NCBI RefSeq assembly: GCF_943912385.1
Contig: NZ_CALTTY010000002.1
Location: forward strand, 88,052 to 152,051
Reading direction: 5' to 3'
Source of the DNA: an uncultured Anaerococcus sp.
GTDB taxonomy: Bacteria > Bacillota > Clostridia > Tissierellales > Peptoniphilaceae
Length of the DNA: 64,000 bases
Positions 58,125 to 64,000 of this stretch are shown one piece after another. Within the stretch, counting starts at the first letter, position 1, and each line of letters begins with the position of its first letter. A program made the translations under genes and the position numbers. A model generated the notes under the pieces. That model saw only the letters and a program-made list of their open reading frames with translations. It was not told the DNA's origin and made no database searches.

Positions 58125-58445
58125 TCATATTAATGGAAATCTAAGTAGTAGGTACAACATTACAACCATCAAGGCTATACCTATCCTTGTGAAAGCATCT
58201 ATCTGCTTTTTTAAGGCAAGGATAACAAGCGATATAGAAAGTAAAAATAACAATAAATATAATTGCATAAACAAATCGCTGGTGGGATTTATTATAGATA
58301 TCACCAAAGAAAGGGTTCCACCAATGCCAGTTACTATACTTATGTAGACTGATAATTTCTTCCCGTCTATGATATAGTCTATTAGGCTAATTACAGCAAC
58401 CACTGTAAAGATTGGCATAAACATATTTTTTATTATATCAGTCAT
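58125..58445 (-). CDS. Small four-helix membrane protein of unknown function
   Basis: The 106-residue protein starts at 58445, where GTGAGG precedes MTDIIKNMFMPIFTVVAVIS; a longer frame to 58484 runs into promoter sequence (TATAAT at 58464-58469 on the minus strand). It has four hydrophobic segments, near 10-25, 35-52, 57-73 and 80-100. It is the first gene of the importer operon. I do not recognise a family; it may simply share the promoter. Confidence 0.65.
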   Translation of the reverse strand: MTDIIKNMFMPIFTVVAVISLIDYIIDGKKLSVYISIVTGIGGTLSLVISIINPTSDLFMQLYLLLFLLSISLVILALKKQIDAFTRIGIALMVVMLYLLLRFPLI

Positions 58446-58627
58446 TAAAACCTCACTGTTTTTATTATAACATATCTTTGTCAAAAGTTAACAAAAAATT
58501 AGAGGTTGATAAAATATTTGACAGAAAATTTATCCTTTACCAAAGATTAGGCCTATCCTGGCCAAATAATAAGTAAGCCTTGCCTATATCTTGGGATAAT
58601 CTCCCGCCTATCCACCAACCCCCCCTT

Positions 58628-59029
58628 TTATTCTTTAATTAAAAGGTCTGATCTGATATATCCAGTTTTTCCATTCGTTGTAACCCTAGTCCATCCCTCA
58701 GTCTCGCCCATATTTAAAAGTTCGTCATCTGGGCCGACCTCGCCGACTATGGCTGAGTTTACCGATGGGGCCAGGCGCATATTTACAGTGTCTTCGACCT
58801 TAAGAGCTAACCCGTCTGAAATTTCTTCTCTGACTTCTTCTGTCATGTCGTCATCACCAGGAGTCTCATTATCATGAGCTTCACTAGTTTGATCTGGACT
58901 TTCATTTACATCTTCTATATTTTCTGTCACTTCTCCTTCAGGGTGTCTTACTGACTCGTATGGCTCATCGCTACATCCTGTTAGGACTAGTCCCAGGCTT
59001 AGGGCTAGGATTAAAGTAATTTTTTTCAT
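58628..59029 (-). CDS. Lipoprotein with C-terminal bacterial SH3 domain
   Basis: The 133-residue protein has a signal with lipobox LVLTGC (C19), an acidic disordered linker (about 20-75), and a single SH3b domain: VNMRLAPSVNSAIVGEVGPD and GWTRVTTNGKTGYIRSDLL. SH3b domains bind peptidoglycan, so the protein is likely anchored at the outer membrane face of the cell and touches the wall. The gene abuts the BY-kinase-like gene (one-base overlap) and closes the polysaccharide operon. Confidence 0.9.
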   Translation of the reverse strand: MKKITLILALSLGLVLTGCSDEPYESVRHPEGEVTENIEDVNESPDQTSEAHDNETPGDDDMTEEVREEISDGLALKVEDTVNMRLAPSVNSAIVGEVGPDDELLNMGETEGWTRVTTNGKTGYIRSDLLIKE

Positions 59030-59685
59030 TAATTGCCTCCAAAAAGATCATCAAGTTCACTTTCAGCATAGACATAGTCTGATATTACAACACCCTTGAT
59101 ATCTGCACCGGCTTTTTTAAGCTGGCTTATAGACTCTTCAAGGAGGTAGGACTTAGAATTTTCTTCAGTACAAAATATCACAGTCTTATCTGCCAGAGCA
59201 CAAAATACATTGGCCTCAGCTATGCCTATATTTTCCTTGGTATTTATAAAGATATAGTCATATCTGTCCTTTAAGTCTTGAAAAAAACTTGATATGGACG
59301 ATGGTTCAAGGTACATATCTTCATATTCATTGACCCTACCTGTCATAAGAAGGTGGAGGTTGTCCCTATCTCTTACAAGGACATCATCAACCTTAAAGTC
59401 TCCAAGCAGGCAGTCTACTAGACCTCTCTTATTATAAAAGCTTTTGATTTCTTCTAGTTCATCTGCTCTCAGATTAGCATCTATAACAAGGATCCTCTCA
59501 TCTTCGTCTGCAAGGTGGTTTGCTATAATATAGATAGAATCCATTTTCCTAGACTCATTATCTGTTGCCGTAAAGGCAAGGATGGTATCATCAACTTCAA
59601 GGTCACGAGTCAATCTGTCTTCAAGATTATAAAAGGCTTGGAGGAGGATTTCCCTGTTTTCACTTTTTTTATTTCTTCTAAACAT
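59029..59685 (-). CDS. BY-kinase-like (CpsD/CapB) protein with degenerate ATP site
   Basis: The 218-residue protein aligns with bacterial tyrosine kinases by ILVIDANLRADEL (Walker A'), the GLVDCLLGD segment, LHLLMTGRVNE and KKAGADIKGVVISDYVY. The Walker A, normally GxGKS/T after TSxxPGE, is TATDNESRKMDS with no GK. Walker B, normally IIDTPP, is YIFINTKEN with Asp lost. There is no C-terminal tyrosine cluster. It follows a Wzz-like gene with an 8-bp overlap. I infer a non-catalytic partner that controls polysaccharide chain length. Confidence 0.8.
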   Translation of the reverse strand: MFRRNKKSENREILLQAFYNLEDRLTRDLEVDDTILAFTATDNESRKMDSIYIIANHLADEDERILVIDANLRADELEEIKSFYNKRGLVDCLLGDFKVDDVLVRDRDNLHLLMTGRVNEYEDMYLEPSSISSFFQDLKDRYDYIFINTKENIGIAEANVFCALADKTVIFCTEENSKSYLLEESISQLKKAGADIKGVVISDYVYAESELDDLFGGN

Positions 59686-60619
59686 CTAAGTCTCCTCTCT
59701 GGTATTTTGGAATTTTACCTAGGATTTCTAGTTTGCTTGACTTATCTTTTTTATCTACAACTTTTATTTCTTCTTTTTTATCTTCCTTTTCTGCCTCTTT
59801 TCTTTTAATATCTGCTGGATCGATTTTTCTTGTCGCTTCGAGGTCTTCTTCCGGCTTAGAAACTTGATCAAGAGGTTTGGTAAATTCTTCTTCCTTGAAA
59901 TTTTGTAGGTCTTCTTCTGCTAGTGGCGTATAGGTCTTAGCCTCTGCTGGCTTAAAGTCCTCATCCTTAATTTCATGGATTTTCTCTATTTTTTCGATTT
60001 GCTTTTTGTTTTTCTTTGTCTGCTCTTTGGTCTTTTTTTCGTCTTCTTTCTTTTCTTTAACTTGAGCTTTCTCTAACTTGCTGTTGTGGCGGCCTACTGC
60101 TAATAAGGCAAGGACTAGGTAAATTACAAAACCTATAAGACCAGCATAGCTTGCATACCTGATGGTGTTATCGACCTCACTTGCCTCCTGGTAGGCATAT
60201 TCTGTGACCTCAGCCCCAGTGTTGTAGATATTATTTATTACTGTTACTGATAGGTCTGCATACTCATCAGCCAAATCTTCTGCCCTTAGCTTGTTACTAT
60301 CAACTACAGCTATTTCAATAAGAGGCGAATTTTCCATGGCAGTAAGGCTTAGCTTGTTATCAAGCTTTGCCGCATTCCAGTCAATTTCAAGGTTTTCAAG
60401 GGTTCTTTCCTTGATAGCCTTAGAATTTAAGGTCTTTGCAAAGTCCTCTGCTGTAGTCTCGCCCGCTTCATTTTCTAAAGACGTACTGACAAGCCTTGCC
60501 GATGCCCTGTACTCTTTATATCCCGCTATATTTAGGCCAAAGTAGACAACCATGGCTACAATTATGCCGGCTATAATAGATGACAGGAAGGCCTGCAACT
60601 TCGATTTTCTATTTTCCAT
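59678..60619 (-). CDS. Wzz/YveK-type polysaccharide chain-length protein
   Basis: The 313-residue protein has two membrane segments, near 11-30 (AFLSSIIAGIIVAMVVYFGL) and 155-175 (ASYAGLIGFVIYLVLALLAV), bracketing an external helical domain, as in Wzz/YveK. The C-terminal ~135 residues are cytoplasmic, highly charged (runs of K/E such as KKTKEQTKKNKKQIEKIEK) and much longer than usual. I start at ATG 60619, since GGAGG is only 2 bp before the ATG at 60622; the two are hard to separate. It overlaps the BY-kinase-like gene. Confidence 0.82.
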   Translation of the reverse strand: MENRKSKLQAFLSSIIAGIIVAMVVYFGLNIAGYKEYRASARLVSTSLENEAGETTAEDFAKTLNSKAIKERTLENLEIDWNAAKLDNKLSLTAMENSPLIEIAVVDSNKLRAEDLADEYADLSVTVINNIYNTGAEVTEYAYQEASEVDNTIRYASYAGLIGFVIYLVLALLAVGRHNSKLEKAQVKEKKEDEKKTKEQTKKNKKQIEKIEKIHEIKDEDFKPAEAKTYTPLAEEDLQNFKEEEFTKPLDQVSKPEEDLEATRKIDPADIKRKEAEKEDKKEEIKVVDKKDKSSKLEILGKIPKYQRGDLDV

Positions 60620-61400
60620 CATATCCTCCAAAATCTCTAGCACCCTCTAACATCTTCTCTCTTGCCACATCTTTTTTGATTTCTCTAAGCATTTCCGGGT
60701 GCGAATTTAGGAAATACCAGATATATAACCTATAAAACTTAGGGAAAAGTGCCCTGGCCAGGGCTCCCTTGTCATAAAAAAACTTTTCATTAAAGCCATC
60801 AAACCAGGTCGAGTCATCATTATAGATTCTCGCAAGAAGACCTGTATTTGTCCTTACCCTAAGCCCTTTTCTGATGGCAGATAGGATAAAGATAGAGTCT
60901 TCTCCCGACCCATACCCTGTCCCTGCCCCGAAATTTACTGGTAGGTAGAGGTTTTTCCTGGCTAGGGCCTCTCTTTTAAATACAAAGTGGACTGACCCAT
61001 ACCTCAGTGAGTTATAAAATCTCAGGTCTTTTTCTTCCTGGACCTTGATAATCTCCTTACCATTCTGGTAGACAAAAGTCCTAAAGACAAAAAAGTCAAC
61101 ACCAGGATGTTCTATAAAGGAGTCCTTGACCCTTCTTAGATAACCTTTTTCAAAAACCTCATCATCATCTGCAAAGATTACTATATCTGCAGTCGAATTT
61201 AAAAGGGCGAGGTTACGAGACCTGGCAAGGCCCTTGGTGTCAGTTGTAATCATCCTGATTTTCTTCCCCTTATCTTCTACTTCTTCATAGGCATTTTTTC
61301 CTGCCTGGTTTATGATAAGGGCATCACATTCAAGGTTAAACTTCTTATAAAAATTTATATCCTCCACATCCATGGCGGAAATCAATACTTCTACTCTCAT
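60609..61400 (-). CDS. Family 2 glycosyltransferase
   Basis: The 263-residue GT-A enzyme starts at 61400 (AAGGAAG). It shows RSRNLALLNSTADIVIFADD (DxD-type motif ADDDEVFEKG) and an acceptor-site region GAGTGYGSGEDSIFILSAI. It has no membrane helix except a weak C-terminal hydrophobic stretch (LYIWYFLNSH). The sugar donor and acceptor are unknown. It overlaps the membrane glycosyltransferase upstream by 4 bp and the Wzz-like gene downstream by 11 bp. Confidence 0.88.
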   Translation of the reverse strand: MRVEVLISAMDVEDINFYKKFNLECDALIINQAGKNAYEEVEDKGKKIRMITTDTKGLARSRNLALLNSTADIVIFADDDEVFEKGYLRRVKDSFIEHPGVDFFVFRTFVYQNGKEIIKVQEEKDLRFYNSLRYGSVHFVFKREALARKNLYLPVNFGAGTGYGSGEDSIFILSAIRKGLRVRTNTGLLARIYNDDSTWFDGFNEKFFYDKGALARALFPKFYRLYIWYFLNSHPEMLREIKKDVAREKMLEGARDFGGYDGK

Positions 61401-62548
61401 AACTTCCTTGTTGTCTCCGCCTTTTCCCAAGTGGCCTTGGACCTTCCCCTAAGCTCCTTGTAGGCGCCTAGGATCTGGGCTAGCATCATGGCACAATAAT
61501 ACCTCGGGAAGTAAAAGACCTTGCTTTTCGCCTTAGTAATCTGACCTATGGCCGCTAGGCTGTAAAAAATAACCTGGCCTAGAAAAAATACCCTGTAAAA
61601 CATTCCGGCATTTAAGAGGGCCATATTTGCTATTAGTAAAACTATGTGGAAAAAGGCCTGCATATACCTTAGGGTCTTATGGCCCATGTTGAAAAAGGCG
61701 AAGTATCCATATTCAAAAATATTTAACCTTCTTATATTGGTAAAGATATTGGTAAGGATCCTTCTTTGCATCCTAACCTTTCTTTTAAATTCATCTGCTG
61801 TAGTCTGGCCTGCCTTTTCAACTGCTATGGCCTTGGGATTATATAGGGCCCTCTTGTGGTTAAGGCCAGCATAAAGAGGTAATTCATAGTCGTGGCTATT
61901 TACCAGGTCTATATGCCTATAATCGGCCTTTCTCACAGCATATATGGCCCCGTTACCATTGACTATAGTCTTGATATTTGATTCAATCTTACGCATCCTA
62001 AGCTCAAAATTCCAGTAGGTATTTTCCGCAACAACAGAAGAAATATCATCATCTTCCATATAAAGAAGCGACCCACATACATATTCGATGTCATCAGCTG
62101 TAAAATAGGAAACCAATTCGTCTATGGCATCTGGTTTAAACATAGAGTTGGCATCTGAAAATACTATAATCTCACCCTTAGCGACCTCCACAGCCTCATC
62201 CTGGGCATTGGTCTTGCCGAGGTGGTTTTTGACTGTATTTACCCTTATATCATAGTCCGGGTGGGACCTTATAAAATCCTCGCAAATCTCTACAGTCCTG
62301 TCATTTGAGGCGTCATTTGCGACAATCACCTCATAGTGGGGATATTCGGTCATAATAATATTTTCAAGTTTCTTTTCTATCACGTCTTCTTCATTATAGG
62401 CAGAAATTATCACAGACACCAAGGGCTTTTTAGAAAAGTCCTGGGTATTTTCTCTTTTAATAATTTTACCAAGGAGAAGAAGGATTAAGGGGTAGCCTAC
62501 CATCGCATAAAATAAGGCAAAACCCGATAGGTAAAATAAAAATTTCAT
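61397..62548 (-). CDS. Membrane glycosyltransferase family 2
   Basis: The 383-residue enzyme has an N-terminal membrane helix (FYLSGFALFYAMVGYPLILL), the GT2 fold (VSVIISAYNEEDVIEKKLEN, DANSMFKPDAIDEL), the QxxRW-like loop RKVRMQRRILTNIF, and two or three C-terminal helices. This layout is like hyaluronan/poly-GlcNAc-type processive synthases, though WxxN/QRW consensus residues are only partly kept. It is the first gene of the polysaccharide set. Confidence 0.86.
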   Translation of the reverse strand: MKFLFYLSGFALFYAMVGYPLILLLLGKIIKRENTQDFSKKPLVSVIISAYNEEDVIEKKLENIIMTEYPHYEVIVANDASNDRTVEICEDFIRSHPDYDIRVNTVKNHLGKTNAQDEAVEVAKGEIIVFSDANSMFKPDAIDELVSYFTADDIEYVCGSLLYMEDDDISSVVAENTYWNFELRMRKIESNIKTIVNGNGAIYAVRKADYRHIDLVNSHDYELPLYAGLNHKRALYNPKAIAVEKAGQTTADEFKRKVRMQRRILTNIFTNIRRLNIFEYGYFAFFNMGHKTLRYMQAFFHIVLLIANMALLNAGMFYRVFFLGQVIFYSLAAIGQITKAKSKVFYFPRYYCAMMLAQILGAYKELRGRSKATWEKAETTRKL

Positions 62549-62682
62549 ACATACTCTCCTATCATATTATTATATTATATAAGGCCTTGGCATTTCAAGA
62601 AAAAGCCTATAAATATTGCCTTTTTTCGAAAAAAAATTATAATATTTGATAATGTAAAAAAATTTTAGAAAAAGAGGAAAAA

Positions 62683-63861
62683 ATGACCATTGAACTAGAC
62701 ATCTTACAAAGCCTGGGGGTGGCTATCATAGCCCTCATCCTAGGTAATTTTTTAAAAGGAAAAATCAAATTTTTAAAAACCTTTTTTATCCCAAGCCCAG
62801 TTGTGGGAGGACTTATCATCTCTCTCATCCTGCTTTTCTTTGAAAAAAGCGGATATTTTACAGTTGAGTTTGATAAAATCCTCCAAGACTTCTTTATGAA
62901 TATCTTTTTCACAGCTATAGGACTTTCTGCATCCTTTGCCATGCTCAAAAAGTCGGGGTCTTTAGGGGTCAAGCTCGCCCTTGCTATCATAATCCTCCTC
63001 CCCCTCCAAAACCTAATCGGGGCAGGCCTTGCCAAAGTCCTCGGTGTAAATCCCCTCCACGGCATAGCCATGGGGTCCACATCGATGACAGGTGGTATAG
63101 GATCTGCCATTAGCTTTGGGGAAATAATGGAGGGTCTCGGAGCAGAAAATGCCATTACAATCGGTGTCGCCTCAGCCACCTTTGGGCTTTTGGTAGGCTC
63201 TCTTGTGGGAGGACCAACAGCAAGGATGCTGATTGCAAAAAACAATTTAAAGACCAAGGGTCATATAGGAAATACAAAAATAAGAAAGATAAAATCAATA
63301 ACAAATCAAAAATCTTTGACAAGGGCTATCGTAATAATAGGTCTGGCGGCATTTTTAGGGACCTTTATCAATAAAATTCTAGCAAAAACTGGCTTAAACT
63401 TCCCCTACTATGTAGGCTGCCAGTTCGGTGGCTTGGTAGTAAGAAATATCTACGATAGCATTAAAAAGCCTCTTGATATGGACAATATCAACCTAGTAGG
63501 AAATATCTCCCTAAGCCTGTTTTTATCTCTTGCCCTAATCAACCTAAAGATATCATCCATCCTGGACCTTGCAGGACCTATGGTTATAATCATGATCGCC
63601 CAGGCTGTATTTATCTCAGCCTACACCAGCCTTGTAAGCTATAACCTCTTAGGCCGTGACTACGATGCTGCTGTCATGGTAGCAGGCCACTGTGGGGTAG
63701 GCCTTGGCCAAACTCCAAATGCCATGGCCAATATGGAAGCTATAATCGAAGAAAAGGGACCAGCAGATGTAGCCATGTTTATCTTCCCCATAGTACTTGC
63801 CATAGCAGTCAACCTCACCAACCCCATAATAATTAGCTTTTTTATCAATTATTTAGCCTAG
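62683..63861 (+). CDS. gltS: Sodium/glutamate symporter
   Basis: The 392-residue membrane protein has about 10-12 helices and the GltS landmarks IPSPVVGGLIISLIL near 37-51, GIAMGSTSMTGGIGSAISFG, and GHCGVGLGQTPNAMANME near 340. It imports glutamate with Na+. AAAGAGG precedes the ATG, and TATAAT lies at 62637-62642. It is divergent from the polysaccharide genes and stands alone, ending at a strong terminator. Confidence 0.95.
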   Translation: MTIELDILQSLGVAIIALILGNFLKGKIKFLKTFFIPSPVVGGLIISLILLFFEKSGYFTVEFDKILQDFFMNIFFTAIGLSASFAMLKKSGSLGVKLALAIIILLPLQNLIGAGLAKVLGVNPLHGIAMGSTSMTGGIGSAISFGEIMEGLGAENAITIGVASATFGLLVGSLVGGPTARMLIAKNNLKTKGHIGNTKIRKIKSITNQKSLTRAIVIIGLAAFLGTFINKILAKTGLNFPYYVGCQFGGLVVRNIYDSIKKPLDMDNINLVGNISLSLFLSLALINLKISSILDLAGPMVIIMIAQAVFISAYTSLVSYNLLGRDYDAAVMVAGHCGVGLGQTPNAMANMEAIIEEKGPADVAMFIFPIVLAIAVNLTNPIIISFFINYLA

Positions 63862-63876
63862 ATAAAAAGAAATCAC

Positions 63877-63907
63877 AAACCGCAAGGAAAGCTTGCGGTT
63901 ATTTTTA
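63877..63907 (+). terminator. Terminator of gltS
   Basis: AACCGCAA / TTGCGGTT stem followed by ATTTTTAT. The remaining 63908-64000 has AAAGGAG at 63940-63946 and a short open frame from TTG 63952 to the edge, too little to call. Confidence 0.85.
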
Positions 63908-64000
63908 TGAGAAACTTAAATCTTAGAAATACTTATAAAGGAGACCTCTTGTATCATATAACCATAGTCATTCTATGGAAAAAACAATGGAATACTATAC

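Noticed and set aside
63952..64000. Partial gene at the right edge starting from TTG after AAAGGAG
   Set aside because: Only 16 codons visible, with a CCATAG/CTATGG hairpin; too short to support.

Overview
The window looks like chromosome from a low-GC, anaerobic Gram-positive bacterium, most likely a Tissierellia/Peptoniphilaceae coccus of the Anaerococcus type. This is inferred from AT-rich DNA, heavy AGA/AGG arginine codon use, strong Shine-Dalgarno sites, T-box leaders, a CIRCE element, a diphosphate-type phosphofructokinase, radical-SAM chemistry, and a MurE without the diaminopimelate motif. No rRNA, tRNA, phage, transposase or CRISPR array was seen.

Layout, 0-19 kb: a partial LytR-CpsA-Psr (LCP) wall ligase with an Asn-rich tail; a decayed NSS transporter; EIIA, a HAD phosphatase and diphosphate-type phosphofructokinase; RlmH with an orphan ATP-cone protein; DinB divergent from an XRE-ImmA-MnmM operon across a perfect palindrome; a GlpP-controlled glycerol operon (glpP, glpK, two flavoproteins, DUF1667) with two related RNA hairpins; PadR with an RsuA-type enzyme; a UvrD-type helicase-nuclease; and a rubredoxin-reductase-like flavoprotein.

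19-34 kb: an intergenic stretch with mutually exclusive hairpins; an operon of threonine ammonia-lyase, MurE, an HI0933-type flavoprotein and a SAF-domain dehydrogenase; a DUF2971 relic; glutaredoxin; metG-tatD-rnmV-rsmA; and argGH behind a T-box.

34-38 kb: the most novel locus is a compact, apparently complete RiPP (ribosomally made, modified peptide) cluster. It has a 48-residue precursor with a two-cysteine hydrophobic core at 37393-37539, a radical-SAM/SPASM maturase, an ABC exporter, and a separately promoted 96-residue protein of unknown role. An imperfect inverted repeat flanks the precursor gene.

38-47 kb: tyrS behind a compact T-box; a frameshifted Fic gene; cytX-thiD under a TPP riboswitch; and an ArsR-type regulator with a pair of ABC exporters and an operator-like promoter.

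47-54 kb: groESL under CIRCE, an aminotransferase, msrB, DUF1659/DUF2922 genes and a small sigma factor. This block is flanked by two inverted copies of a ~178-bp intergenic repeat and by three copies of a 44-bp hairpin element whose stem shows compensatory changes.

54-64 kb: a Ugp-like ABC importer; a surface-polysaccharide gene set with two GT2 enzymes, a Wzz-like protein and a BY-kinase-like protein whose catalytic motifs are degenerate, plus an SH3 lipoprotein; and the glutamate/Na+ symporter gltS.
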